A stretch of 64,000 bases of DNA from assembly GCF_003574625.1 (NCBI RefSeq), contig NZ_QNUJ01000004.1:434001-498000 (forward strand). Direction: 5' to 3'. Under the pieces are notes generated by a model that saw only the letters and a list, made by a program, of their open reading frames with translations, searched no databases and was not told where the DNA came from. This document shows, piece by piece, positions 48,210 to 57,811 of this stretch (its first letter is position 1; each line of letters opens with the position of its first letter). The stretch is from Shinella zoogloeoides. GTDB taxonomy: Bacteria > Pseudomonadota > Alphaproteobacteria > Rhizobiales > Rhizobiaceae. The translations under genes were made by a program, and so were the position numbers.

Positions 48210-51200
48210 TCAATTGGCCTGCTTTGCCAGCCCCGCAAGCTGCGTCATAACCTGCGCCGCGCCCGTCAGGCGCCTTTCCGGCGTCGGATAGTCACGGGCG
48301 AGGAAGAGGCTCTGGTCGGGGCGGATTTTCGCCAGCGTGCCCTGCTTGGCGATATAGCCGACCAGTGCTGCCGGGTTCGGGAATTCCTTGTGGCGGAACT
48401 GCACGACGACGCCCTTCGGGCCGGCGTCGAGCTTCTCGACATTGGCCACGCGGCAAAGCGACTTGATATAGACGATCTTCAGGAGATGCTGGACCTCCAG
48501 CGGCAGCGGGCCGAAGCGGTCGATCAGTTCCGCGCCGAAGGCGTCGATATCGCCAAGCTCGGTGATCTCGCCGAGGCGGCGATAGAGGCCGAGGCGCAGA
48601 TGCAGGTCCGGCACGTAATCGTCGGGGATCATGACCGGCGTGCCAACGGAAATCTGCGGCGACCAGCCGCTGTCGGCGACTTCCTCGTCGCCCTTGATCT
48701 CGGCGACCGCCTCTTCGAGCATCTGCTGGTAAAGCTCGAAGCCAACTTCCTTGATATGGCCGGACTGTTCCTCGCCGAGAAGGTTGCCCGCGCCACGGAT
48801 ATCGAGGTCGTGGCTGGCGAGCTGGAAGCCCGCGCCGAGCGTGTCGAGCGATTGCAGCACCTTGAGGCGGCGCTCGGCGGTGCCCGTCAGCGTGCGGTTG
48901 ACCGGCAGGGTCAACAGCGCGAAGGCGCGGACCTTGGAGCGGCCGACGCGGCCGCGAAGCTGGTAGAGCTGGGCGAGGCCGAACATGTCGGCGCGGTGGA
49001 TGATCATCGTGTTCGCCGTCGGCACGTCGAGACCCGATTCGACGATGGTCGTCGAGAGCAGCACGTCGTAGCGGCCTTCGTAGAAGGCGTTCATGATATC
49101 TTCGAGTTCGGTGGCCGGCATCTGGCCATGCGCGACGGCGACCTTCAGCTCCGGCACGTCCTGGCGCAGGAAATCGTGGATTTCCGAGAGATCGCTGAGG
49201 CGCGGGCAGACATAGAAACTCTGGCCGCCGCGATAGTGCTCACGCATCAGCGTCTCGCGGATGACGAGCGGATCGAAGGGCGAGATGAAGGTGCGCACCG
49301 CCATGCGGTCGACCGGCGGCGTGGTGATGAGCGAAAGTTCGCGCACGCCCGTCATGGCGAGCTGGAGGGTGCGCGGAATGGGCGTCGCCGAGAGCGTCAG
49401 CACGTGCACGTCGCTCTTAAGCTCCTTCAGCCGCTCCTTGTGCTTCACGCCGAAATGCTGCTCCTCGTCGATGATGAGGAGGCCGAGATTGGCGAACTTG
49501 ATCGACGAGCCAAGCAGCGCGTGGGTGCCGACGACGATATCCGTCTTGCCCTCGGTCAGTTCCTTCTTCGTCAGCGCCAGCTCCTTCGAGCCGACGAGGC
49601 GGGAGGCTTGCTGTACGCGGATCGGCAGGCCCCGGAAGCGCTCGGAGAAGGTCTTGAAATGCTGGCGGGCGAGCAGCGTCGTCGGTACGACGACGGCGAC
49701 CTGAACGCCGTTCATCGCAGCGATGAAGGCCGCGCGCAGCGCCACCTCCGTCTTGCCGAAACCGACGTCGCCGCAGACGAGGCGGTCCATCGGCCGGCCC
49801 GCGCCGAGATCCTCGCGCACGGCGTCGATGGCATTCGCCTGGTCGTCCGTCTCGTCATAGGGGAAGCGGGCGGCGAATTCGTCGTAGACGCCATCGGGGG
49901 CGGCCAGCACCGGCGCATGGCGCACGAGGCGCGCGGCGGCGATCTGGATGAGGCCGCTCGCCATGTCGAGCAGGCGTTTCTTGAGTTTGGCCTTGCGCGC
50001 CTGCCAGGCGACGCCGCCGAGCTTGTCGAGCAGTGCATCGGTCCCCTCGCCGCCATAGCGCGAGAGGAGGTCGATATTCTCGACGGGCAGGAAGAGCTTT
50101 GCGTCGTCCGCATAAACGAGTTCGAGACAGGCATGCGGCGCGCCGGCGGCCTCGATGGTGCGCAGGCCGACGAAGCGGCCGATACCGTGCTCCGCATGGA
50201 CCACGATGGAGCCTTCGTCGAGGCCGGCAACCTCGGTGATGAAATCCGCGCCGCGCTTGCGGCGCTTGGCGCGGCGCACCATGCGGTCGCCGAGGATGTC
50301 CTGTTCGCCGATGACGACGATATCGCCCGCCTCGAAGCCGCTTTCGAGGCTGAGCACGGCAGACCCCGCCTCGCCCGGCTTCAACTTGCGGAGATCGCCG
50401 AATTTCTCGACGGGCACGACATTGCCGAGGCCATGTTCGGCCAGCACCTGCAGGAGGCGGTCGAGCGAACCTTCCGACCAGCCCGTCACCAGCACCCTCG
50501 CGCCGGAGGCCCGCTTGTCGGCGATATGTTTCACCGCCTGATCGAAGACGTTGACGCGCGCGCCGTCGGCATCCTCGCTGCCGGCCGGCCGCGCCCAGCG
50601 CATGCCGGGCCGCGCCGCGATGGTCTCGACATGCCGCGCCTCGCCCTCATGCTCGTTGAAGGGCGAGAGGCGGATGGCGTCTCGTTCGTCGAGTTCGCGG
50701 GCGAAGCGCTCGGCGTCTAGATAGAGAAGGCCCGGCGGTACGGGCTTGTAGGGCGTCGCCTGCGCCACCTGCCCCTTGCCGGGCGTCGCGGAGGCGAGGC
50801 GCGCGTCGTAATAGTCACGCACGAGGCGGGAGCGTTCGACGGCTGCCTCTCGTACCGTATGGTCCGTGACGATACGGAAGCCTTGAAGGTAGTCGAAGGC
50901 GGTTTCCAGCTCACCGTAGAACAGCGGCAGCCAATGCTCCATGCCGGCATAGCGCCGGCCTTCGGAAACGGCCTGGTAGAGCGCGTCGTCGCGCGTCGCC
51001 GCGCCGAAGGACGAGAGATACTGCTTGCGGAAATGCGAGATCGTCTCCGGCGTCAGCGTCACCTCGCTCATCGGGTTGAGATCGAGGGAGCGGGCCTGCC
51101 CGGTCGTGCGCTGGCTGGCCGGATCGAAGGAGCGGATCGATTCCAGCGTATCGCCGAAGAAATCGAGGCGCAGCGGCTCCAGGCTGCCGGGCACGAAGAC

Positions 51201-51722
51201 GTCGAGGATGCCGCCGCGCACGGCGAATTCGCCGACCTCGCGCACGGTCGCCACGCGCTCGAAGCCATTGCGCTCCAGCCGCGCGGCGATATCATCCATG
51301 CGGATTTGGTTGCCGGGTTTTGCCGAGAAGGCGAGGCTTTCGATGGTCGGCCGCGGCGCCGTCTTCTGCAGCATGGCGTTGACGGTGACGAGCACGATGG
51401 CGGCGTGCGGCTTCTTCTGGTGGGCGATCAGCGCCGAGAGCGCGGAAAGCCGGCGCGCGGAGACTTCGGCGCTCGGCGAAACGCGGTCATAGGGTAAACA
51501 GTCCCAGCCCGGCAGCGTCAGAACCGGAATGTCGGGCGCGACGAAGCCGAGCATCTGTTCCAGATCGGAAATGCGCTGGCCGTCCGACAGCACATAGGCG
51601 ACCGGGCCGGTCTTGCGGGCAAGATCGGCGAGGATCAGCGGCTCGACGCCGGAGGGCACGGCGCCGATGGTCATCGGCCGGCCGGCGCCGGCAATGCGTT
51701 CTGGGGAAAATCCGGGGATCAT
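48210..51722 (-). CDS. mfd: Transcription-repair coupling factor
   Basis: A 1170-residue translocase that removes RNA polymerase stalled at DNA damage and recruits UvrA. The UvrB-like N-terminal module (LPGWDCLPYDRVSPSAEVSA), the RNA polymerase interaction domain, the helicase motifs (GDVGFGKTEVALRAAF around residue 650, and DEEQHFGVKHKERLK) and the C-terminal TRCF domain are present. The start ATG at 51722 overlaps the sdhE stop in ATGA, although the reading frame itself is open to 52046. Confidence 0.97.
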   Translation of the reverse strand: MIPGFSPERIAGAGRPMTIGAVPSGVEPLILADLARKTGPVAYVLSDGQRISDLEQMLGFVAPDIPVLTLPGWDCLPYDRVSPSAEVSARRLSALSALIAHQKKPHAAIVLVTVNAMLQKTAPRPTIESLAFSAKPGNQIRMDDIAARLERNGFERVATVREVGEFAVRGGILDVFVPGSLEPLRLDFFGDTLESIRSFDPASQRTTGQARSLDLNPMSEVTLTPETISHFRKQYLSSFGAATRDDALYQAVSEGRRYAGMEHWLPLFYGELETAFDYLQGFRIVTDHTVREAAVERSRLVRDYYDARLASATPGKGQVAQATPYKPVPPGLLYLDAERFARELDERDAIRLSPFNEHEGEARHVETIAARPGMRWARPAGSEDADGARVNVFDQAVKHIADKRASGARVLVTGWSEGSLDRLLQVLAEHGLGNVVPVEKFGDLRKLKPGEAGSAVLSLESGFEAGDIVVIGEQDILGDRMVRRAKRRKRGADFITEVAGLDEGSIVVHAEHGIGRFVGLRTIEAAGAPHACLELVYADDAKLFLPVENIDLLSRYGGEGTDALLDKLGGVAWQARKAKLKKRLLDMASGLIQIAAARLVRHAPVLAAPDGVYDEFAARFPYDETDDQANAIDAVREDLGAGRPMDRLVCGDVGFGKTEVALRAAFIAAMNGVQVAVVVPTTLLARQHFKTFSERFRGLPIRVQQASRLVGSKELALTKKELTEGKTDIVVGTHALLGSSIKFANLGLLIIDEEQHFGVKHKERLKELKSDVHVLTLSATPIPRTLQLAMTGVRELSLITTPPVDRMAVRTFISPFDPLVIRETLMREHYRGGQSFYVCPRLSDLSEIHDFLRQDVPELKVAVAHGQMPATELEDIMNAFYEGRYDVLLSTTIVESGLDVPTANTMIIHRADMFGLAQLYQLRGRVGRSKVRAFALLTLPVNRTLTGTAERRLKVLQSLDTLGAGFQLASHDLDIRGAGNLLGEEQSGHIKEVGFELYQQMLEEAVAEIKGDEEVADSGWSPQISVGTPVMIPDDYVPDLHLRLGLYRRLGEITELGDIDAFGAELIDRFGPLPLEVQHLLKIVYIKSLCRVANVEKLDAGPKGVVVQFRHKEFPNPAALVGYIAKQGTLAKIRPDQSLFLARDYPTPERRLTGAAQVMTQLAGLAKQAN

Positions 51723-52027
51723 GCGCTGATGTCTTTGAAGAGCGGCGAAAAATCGGGGCGGTAGGCGGCGATGCGCGGGAAGAGGCCGCGCTGGAATTCT
51801 TCGGGCACGGGCTTTTCGCCGGTCACCCATTTCACAAGGTCGTTGTCTTCCTCGGCCATGATGCGCTCCAGCTCGTCCAGCTCGGCATCGGAAAGCGTAG
51901 CAATCTCGGCATCGGCGAAGGCGCCGAGCACCAGGTCCATCTCGCGGATGCCCCGGTGCCAGCAGCGGAAGAGGATGCGCTTGCGGCGCGGGTCGATCTC
52001 GGCGCTCGAGCGTGTCGTTCCCGTCAT
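51719..52027 (-). CDS. sdhE: FAD assembly factor SdhE
   Basis: A 102-residue protein of the SdhE/SDH5 family that attaches FAD to the succinate dehydrogenase flavoprotein. The diagnostic RGxxE motif is RGIREMDLVLG, followed by the FxWxTGEKPVPEE-like VKWVTGEKPVPEEF. The gene overlaps mfd by four bases and is the first gene of that pair. The ATG at 52027 has AATGCGAGGAC upstream. Confidence 0.93.
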   Translation of the reverse strand: MTGTTRSSAEIDPRRKRILFRCWHRGIREMDLVLGAFADAEIATLSDAELDELERIMAEEDNDLVKWVTGEKPVPEEFQRGLFPRIAAYRPDFSPLFKDISA

Positions 52028-52062
52028 GATCGTCCTCGCATTCCAACCCGCAATGTTGCTAT

Positions 52063-52110
52063 TCGCAATTCCGGACGGAAAACCGCCTGCACTTTTCCTG
52101 GAATTGCTTT
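52063..52110. repeat. Rhizobial intergenic palindromic repeat, copy 3 (degenerate)
   Basis: The block TCGCAATTCCGGACGGAAAA followed by CCGCCTGCACTTTTCCTGGAATTGC aligns with the right part of copies 1 and 2, with one deletion and several substitutions. It sits in the divergent region between sdhE and recG. Confidence 0.65.
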
Positions 52111-52186
52111 GTCGGCGTTTCTATAAACCGGCAAAAGCCGCTTGTCAGCCTTGCCAAAGGCATGATCTCCGGCGATTTTGCCGGCC

Positions 52187-54289
52187 ATGAGACCCGCCCT
52201 GCTCGATCCGCTCTTCGCTCCCCTGTCCTCGCTTCCCGGCATCGGCCCGAAGCTGGGAGACCTCTATGCACGCCTCTTCGGGCAGGAGAGCGTCGAGGAT
52301 TGCCGGGTCGTCGATCTCGTCTTCCATTTCCCGCATTCGATCGTCGACCGGCGCAACCAGCCGGGCATTGCGAACGCGCCGCCCGGCGTCATCGTCACCA
52401 TCACCGGCCGCGTCGACCGCCACCAGCCGCCGCCGGGCCGGTCCAACCAGCCCTACCGCGTGTTCCTGCACGACGAGACGGGGGAACTGGCGCTGACCTT
52501 CTTCCGGGTCAAGGGTAACTGGCTGGAAAAGGCGCTGCCCATCGACGAGACGGTGGTGGTGAGCGGCAAGGTCGACTGGTTCAACGGCCGTCCTTCCATG
52601 GTGCATCCCGACTACATGGCGCGGCTCGGCGAAGCCGACAGCGTGCCGCTGGTCGAGCCGGTGCACGGTCTCACCGCGGGTCTCACATCGCGCGTGCTGC
52701 GCAAGTCGGTGGAAGCGGCGCTTGCCCGCGTGCCGCACCTGCCGGAATGGATCGACGCCACGCTGATGCAGCGGCAGGGTTTCTCCTCGGCCTTCGACGC
52801 CTTCCATCGTATGCACGATCCGCGCGACGAAACAGACCTCGACCCGCAGGCCCCCGCCCGTCGACGCCTTGCCTATGACGAGTTCCTCGCCGGCCAGATC
52901 TCGCTCGCTCTTGTGCGCCAGCGCCTGCGCAAGGTCGCAGGCCGACCGGTGAACGCCACGGGCGCGCTCAGCCGCCCTGTCATCGATGCCCTGCCCTTTT
53001 CGCTAACCAACAGCCAGCAGACGGCGATTGCCGAAGTGCTGAAAGACATGGCCGGCGAGCAGCGCATGCTGCGCCTGCTCCAAGGCGATGTCGGCGCGGG
53101 CAAGACGGCGGTGGCGCTGATGGCGATTCTGGCCGCCGTCGAATCCGGCGGGCAGGCCGTGCTGATGGCCCCGACGGAAATCCTCGCCCGCCAGCATTTC
53201 GCGACGCTCGCCCACATGGCCGCTCCGGCTGGCGTCACCATCGACGTCCTCACTGGTCGCACCAAGGGCCGCGAGCGCGACGCCATCCTCGAACGCATCG
53301 CCTCGGGCGAGACGCAGATCGTCATCGGCACGCACGCGCTCTTCCAGGATAACGTCGCCTACAAGGACCTCGTGCTCGCCGTGGTGGACGAGCAGCACCG
53401 TTTCGGCGTGCACCAGCGCTTGCGGCTGACGGCCAAGGGCATTTCGCCCCATATGCTTGTCATGACCGCGACGCCCATCCCGCGCACCCTCGTCCTTGCC
53501 GCCTTCGGCGACATGGACGTCTCCAAGCTCACGGAAAAGCCCGCCGGCCGCAAGCCGATCCAGACCGTCGTCGTGCCGCAGGAGCGCGTGGGCGATATCG
53601 TCGACCGCCTGCGCGCCGCGCTTGCCGAGGGCAAGAAGGCCTACTGGATCTGCCCGCTGGTGGAGGAAACGGAAGAGAGCGAGCTGATGTCCGTCGAGGA
53701 GCGGCATGCGACGCTGGCGAGCATCTTCGGCCCGGCCGCCGGCCTCGTGCACGGCCGCATGAGCGGGCCGGAGAAGGATGCCGCCATGCTCGCCTTCAAG
53801 AATGGCGAGACACGGCTCTTGGTGGCGACGACGGTGGTGGAAGTCGGCGTCGACGTGCCGGATGCCTCGATCATGGTGATCGAGCATGCCGAACGCTTCG
53901 GCCTTGCCCAGCTGCATCAGTTGCGCGGGCGCGTCGGGCGTGGCGAGGAGGCGTCGAGCTGCATCCTGCTCTACAAGGGACCGCTCAGCGAGAACGGCCG
54001 GGCGCGGCTTTCGATCCTGCGGGAGACGGAGGACGGTTTCCGCATCGCGGAGGAGGATCTGAAGCTGCGCGGCGAAGGCGAGCTTCTCGGCACAAGGCAG
54101 TCCGGCACGCCGGGCTTCCTCGTCGCCAGCCTCGAGGCGCATGGCGATCTTCTGGAGATCGCTCGCAAGGACGCCGCCTATCTTCTCGAACGCGACCCGG
54201 ACCTGACGAGCGAGCGCGGCGAAGCGATCCGCACCCTGCTCTATCTCTACCGCCGCGACGAGGCGATCCGGTTCCTCCGCGCCGGCTGA
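52187..54289 (+). CDS. recG: ATP-dependent DNA helicase RecG
   Basis: A 700-residue superfamily 2 helicase that remodels stalled replication forks. A wedge domain with an OB fold (about residues 60-180) precedes the helicase core: GDVGAGKTAVALMA around residue 302, DEQHRFGVHQRLRL, MTATPIPRTL and the RLHQLRGRVGRG-like QLHQLRGRVGRGEEASSC. The ATG at 52187 is used; a TTG at 52178 in frame would add three residues. Confidence 0.97.
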   Translation: MRPALLDPLFAPLSSLPGIGPKLGDLYARLFGQESVEDCRVVDLVFHFPHSIVDRRNQPGIANAPPGVIVTITGRVDRHQPPPGRSNQPYRVFLHDETGELALTFFRVKGNWLEKALPIDETVVVSGKVDWFNGRPSMVHPDYMARLGEADSVPLVEPVHGLTAGLTSRVLRKSVEAALARVPHLPEWIDATLMQRQGFSSAFDAFHRMHDPRDETDLDPQAPARRRLAYDEFLAGQISLALVRQRLRKVAGRPVNATGALSRPVIDALPFSLTNSQQTAIAEVLKDMAGEQRMLRLLQGDVGAGKTAVALMAILAAVESGGQAVLMAPTEILARQHFATLAHMAAPAGVTIDVLTGRTKGRERDAILERIASGETQIVIGTHALFQDNVAYKDLVLAVVDEQHRFGVHQRLRLTAKGISPHMLVMTATPIPRTLVLAAFGDMDVSKLTEKPAGRKPIQTVVVPQERVGDIVDRLRAALAEGKKAYWICPLVEETEESELMSVEERHATLASIFGPAAGLVHGRMSGPEKDAAMLAFKNGETRLLVATTVVEVGVDVPDASIMVIEHAERFGLAQLHQLRGRVGRGEEASSCILLYKGPLSENGRARLSILRETEDGFRIAEEDLKLRGEGELLGTRQSGTPGFLVASLEAHGDLLEIARKDAAYLLERDPDLTSERGEAIRTLLYLYRRDEAIRFLRAG

Positions 54290-54368
54290 CGCCCACGCAA
54301 ACGTGATTTCGCCGAGAGCACGCGTGAAGGCATACTCTCCTTTGCATCAGCGAAAGAGGAGAAATGCC

Positions 54369-54584
54369 ATGAAGACAGTTCTCGCAGTCGCAGTCATGCT
54401 TGGCTTCTCGGCATCCGCGGCCCTTGCGGATTGCGCCTGGCACAACAAGGTCTCGGCGGAAGCCAAGGTCGACAAGACGATCACGACCGCAAGCGTCACC
54501 ACGACGGAAAAGCAGTCCCGCCTTCCGGCGGATGCGGATATGATCGTTCCGAACGACCAGAAGAAGCCTGTCGTCGAGGAATAA
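54369..54584 (+). CDS. Small secreted protein (71 aa), unknown function
   Basis: A 71-residue protein with a signal peptide (MKTVLAVAVMLGFSASAALA) leaving a mature chain of about 50 residues, threonine-rich (TITTASVTTTEKQSR) with one cysteine and an acidic end. AGAGGAG precedes the ATG at 54369. I cannot name a family. It is followed by a weak hairpin. Confidence 0.6.
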   Translation: MKTVLAVAVMLGFSASAALADCAWHNKVSAEAKVDKTITTASVTTTEKQSRLPADADMIVPNDQKKPVVEE

Positions 54585-54591
54585 TGCGTTT

Positions 54592-54620
54592 CGAGCCGTC
54601 TCGCCTTTCGGGGCGGCTCG
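54592..54620. terminator. Possible convergent terminator hairpin after the 71-aa gene
   Basis: Stem CGAGCCG (54592-54598) with CGGCTCG (54614-54620) between two convergent genes. There is no T-run on either side, so it may be weak or not functional. Confidence 0.35.
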
Positions 54621-54623
54621 CCG

Positions 54624-55331
54624 TCATCCCTTCTTGCGGGCTTTTGCCTTGGCCTTGCGCTGCTCTTCGCTTTCGAGGAGCTGCAGCGTCTTTTCAGGTG
54701 GCGTGACGAGGCCGACCGAGATGATCAGCTTGGCGGCATCCTCGGCGCTCATGTCGAGCGGCACGAGCTTTTCCCGCGGCACATAGACGAGGAAACCGGC
54801 CGTCGGGAACGGCGTCGGCGGCAGGAAGCAGGCGACCATGTCCTTGCCCATGGACTTGAATTTCGTCGCGATCTCGCCGCGCGCATCCGTCGCCACGAAG
54901 ACGACGGACCAGAGGCCGGCGCTCGGATATTCGATCATCGCCGCCTTGTTGAAGGAATTACCCTTGTCCTTCAGCACCGTCTCGAAGATCTGCTTCAGGC
55001 TCTTGTGCACCGTGCGCACCAGCGGCGTGCGGTTGAAGAGCGAATCGCCGAATTCCACGATAGTGCGGCCGATCAGGTTCTTGCCGAGGAAGCCGATAAG
55101 CGTGATCAGCACGAGCGCGATCAGCAGGCCGAAGCCGGGAATGGCGAATTGCAGGTAGCTTTCCGGGTTGTAGCGCGCCGGAATATAGGGCTTCACCCAG
55201 CTATCGGCCCAGCGGATGAAGGTCCAGGTCAGCCAGATGGTGATGGCGATCGGCGCGCAGATGACGAGGCCGGTCAGGAAATTGTTGCGCAGCCGCATGG
55301 CAAGCGACTGTCTCGGAACGAGGTCGGTCAT
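54624..55331 (-). CDS. DUF502 family membrane protein
   Basis: A 235-residue protein with two membrane helices, one at about residues 16-38 (NFLTGLVICAPIAITIWLTW) and one near 65-90 (LLIALVLITLIGFLGKN), then the conserved blocks RTPLVRTVHKSLKQIFET, VACFLPPTPFPTAGFLVYVP and a basic coiled C-terminus (EEQRKAKAKARKKG). The family has no known function. It is the last gene of the glm series. Confidence 0.85.
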   Translation of the reverse strand: MTDLVPRQSLAMRLRNNFLTGLVICAPIAITIWLTWTFIRWADSWVKPYIPARYNPESYLQFAIPGFGLLIALVLITLIGFLGKNLIGRTIVEFGDSLFNRTPLVRTVHKSLKQIFETVLKDKGNSFNKAAMIEYPSAGLWSVVFVATDARGEIATKFKSMGKDMVACFLPPTPFPTAGFLVYVPREKLVPLDMSAEDAAKLIISVGLVTPPEKTLQLLESEEQRKAKAKARKKG

Positions 55332-55366
55332 CTGATGTCCAGCGTAGGGCGGGCGTGGGAGGGCGC

Positions 55367-55861
55367 TCAGCCGTAGAAACCCGGATGATAGGAAACGGTT
55401 CCCTCGCCGTAAACCGGAGAAAACGCCACACGCATGAAATACTCCGGCGGCACCCCGTCGAGCGTCAGCCTCGGATCCGGTTCGAAGCCGAAACGGCCGT
55501 AATAGGCGGGATCGCCGAGCAGCACGCAGCCCGCCGCACCGAGCGCTTCCAGACGCGCAAGTCCATCGCGCACCAGCCCGCTGCCGATCCCCTCGCCCTG
55601 CCGGGACGGATCGACCGAGATCGGCCCGAGGCCGTACCAGCCCGCACTGCCGTCGGACACCGAAATCGGGGAGAACGCGACATGGCCGACGACGGCCCCG
55701 CCCTCCTCCGCCACCAGCGAAAGCGTCAGGGCACCGGCCGCGCGCAGGCGGTCTATGATCAGGTGCTCCGTGCCGTCGGCATGGCGCGCGGTCCTGAAGG
55801 CTCTTTCCGTCAGCGCGCGGATGGCATCGATATCGCCGTCCCGCTCCGGCCGGAGGATCAT
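55367..55861 (-). CDS. GNAT family N-acetyltransferase
   Basis: A 164-residue acetyltransferase: MILRPERDGDIDAIRALTERA at the start, the acetyl-CoA loop RQGEGIGSGLVRDGLARLE and a C-terminal YYGRFGFEPDP block. It resembles the YhbS-like group. The start ATG at 55861 overlaps the glmS stop in ATGA, so it is translated right after GlmS. Substrate is unknown; the context does not prove a link to amino sugars. Confidence 0.85.
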   Translation of the reverse strand: MILRPERDGDIDAIRALTERAFRTARHADGTEHLIIDRLRAAGALTLSLVAEEGGAVVGHVAFSPISVSDGSAGWYGLGPISVDPSRQGEGIGSGLVRDGLARLEALGAAGCVLLGDPAYYGRFGFEPDPRLTLDGVPPEYFMRVAFSPVYGEGTVSYHPGFYG

Positions 55862-57684
55862 TCGACCGTGACCGACTTGGCGAGATTGCGCGGTTGGTCG
55901 ACGTCCGTGCCCATGAAGACGGCGGTGTGGTAGGCGAGAAGCTGGATCGGCAGCGAGTAGATCATCGGCGAGATGATCTCGTTGACGTCTGGCAGCACGA
56001 TCGTAGCCATGGTCGGCAGCTTGGAGGCGGCCGCACCCTTCTCGTCGGTGATGAAGACGATCCGGCCGCCGCGGGCCGCCACTTCCTGCATGTTCGAGAC
56101 GGTCTTCTCGAAGAAGCGGTCGTGCGGGGCGATGACGATGACCGGCATGTTCTCGTCGATCAGTGCGATGGGACCATGCTTCAGCTCGCCGGCGGCATAG
56201 CCCTCGGCGTGGATATAGGAGATTTCCTTGAGCTTCAGCGCGCCTTCCATGGCGAGCGGATAGCTGGTGCCGCGGCCGAGATAGAGCACGTCCTTGCACT
56301 TGGAGAGATCGCGCGAAAGCTGCTCGATGGCCGGCTGGATGGTGTTGAGCACGCTCGCCATTATGCGCGGCATCTCGGCAAGGTGGCGCACCAGCTCCTT
56401 CTCCTCGGCTTCGCTGATCGTGCCGCGCGCCCGGCCCGCGCCGATGGCGAGCGCCGCGAGGACGGCGAGCTGGCAGGTGAAGGCCTTGGTAGAGGCAACG
56501 CCGATCTCGGGGCCGGCAAGGATCGGGAAGACGGCATCCGATTCGCGGGCGATGGTCGATTCCTTCGCATTGACCACGGCGCCGATCTTCAGGCCGTGCT
56601 CCTTGCAGTAGCGCAGCGAGGCGAGCGTATCGGCCGTCTCGCCGGACTGCGAGATGAAGAGCGCAGCGGAGGCCGGGTTCAGCGGGATCTCGCGGTAGCG
56701 GAACTCCGAGGCGACATCGATTTCGACCGGCAGGCGGGCATAGCGCTCGAACCAGTACTTGCCGACAAGGCCGGCGAGATAGGCCGTGCCGCAGGCCGAA
56801 ATGGCAAGGCTCGGCACCTTGGCGAAATCGATGCCGCCGGTGACCGGGCGCACCGTATGTGCGAGGAAGTCGACATAATGGCTGAGCGCATGGGAGATCG
56901 CCTCCGGCTGCTCATGGATTTCCTTTTCCATGAAGTGCCGGTGGTTGCCCTTGTCGATGAGATAGGCGGCGGCCGAGGAAACCTGCTTCGGACGCTCGAC
57001 GCGGTTGCCGTCCATATCGAAGATGAAGGCGCCGTCGCGGCCGATCACCGCCCAGTCGCCGTCAACGAGATAGCTGATCTCGCTGGTGAAGGGCGCGAGC
57101 GCGATGGCGTCGGAGCCGAGGAACATCTCGCCCCGGCCATGGCCGATGGCGAGCGGCGGGCCGCTGCGCGCGGCCATGATGGTCGACGGGTCGTCCTCGA
57201 AGATCACGGCAAGGGCGTAAGCCCCGGTAACGCGTCGCAGCATGGCATGCATCGCCTCGCGGCGGCCGAGCCCCTCGCGGCGGAACTTCGCGACAAGCTG
57301 CGCGACGACTTCGGTATCCGTCTGCGTGGTGAAGGTCGCGCCGCCGGCGATCAGCTCGTCCTTGATCTCGGAGAAATTCTCGATGATGCCATTGTGCACG
57401 ACGGCGACGCCATCGACGAAGTGCGGATGGGCATTGCCTTCCGTCGGTGCGCCATGCGTCGCCCAGCGGGTGTGAGCGATGCCGATGGTGCCGGCCAGCG
57501 GCTCTTCCGAAAGGCGCTTTTCGAGGTTGAACAGCTTGCCCTCGGCGCGGCGGCGGGCAAGCCTGCCGTCGACGACGGTGGCGACGCCGGCGGAATCATA
57601 GCCCCGGTATTCAAGGCGCTTCAGGGCATCGACAAGTCGACCGGCGACAGGCTGGTTTCCGACGATACCGACAATTCCGCACAT
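55858..57684 (-). CDS. glmS: Glutamine-fructose-6-phosphate aminotransferase (isomerizing)
   Basis: A 608-residue enzyme that makes glucosamine-6-phosphate from fructose-6-phosphate and glutamine, the first step to UDP-GlcNAc. The chosen ATG at 57684 puts the glutaminase cysteine at residue 2 (MCGIVGIVG), as required for the N-terminal nucleophile; an upstream GTG/ATG at 57696 would bury it. The isomerase domains contain SQSGETADTL, SYIHAEGYAAGELKHGPIAL, and the end DQPRNLAKSVTVE. It lies 127 bp after glmU. Confidence 0.97.
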   Translation of the reverse strand: MCGIVGIVGNQPVAGRLVDALKRLEYRGYDSAGVATVVDGRLARRRAEGKLFNLEKRLSEEPLAGTIGIAHTRWATHGAPTEGNAHPHFVDGVAVVHNGIIENFSEIKDELIAGGATFTTQTDTEVVAQLVAKFRREGLGRREAMHAMLRRVTGAYALAVIFEDDPSTIMAARSGPPLAIGHGRGEMFLGSDAIALAPFTSEISYLVDGDWAVIGRDGAFIFDMDGNRVERPKQVSSAAAYLIDKGNHRHFMEKEIHEQPEAISHALSHYVDFLAHTVRPVTGGIDFAKVPSLAISACGTAYLAGLVGKYWFERYARLPVEIDVASEFRYREIPLNPASAALFISQSGETADTLASLRYCKEHGLKIGAVVNAKESTIARESDAVFPILAGPEIGVASTKAFTCQLAVLAALAIGAGRARGTISEAEEKELVRHLAEMPRIMASVLNTIQPAIEQLSRDLSKCKDVLYLGRGTSYPLAMEGALKLKEISYIHAEGYAAGELKHGPIALIDENMPVIVIAPHDRFFEKTVSNMQEVAARGGRIVFITDEKGAAASKLPTMATIVLPDVNEIISPMIYSLPIQLLAYHTAVFMGTDVDQPRNLAKSVTVE

Positions 57685-57811
57685 TGCGCGCTCCAATCTC
57701 TATCCGACGCATTTCATTGCGTTCTTTTCGTAGAGTTTTTTTCCTGCGGCGCAACACGGCCGCGCTCACTTTCGATTGCAATCGTTAACGTGGGCGCGCC
57801 CAATCGGCGAA

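Noticed and set aside
57685-57811. glmS riboswitch/ribozyme
   Set aside because: The 127-bp glmU-glmS gap is short, has no conserved ribozyme core that I can see, and this ribozyme belongs mainly to Gram-positive bacteria.
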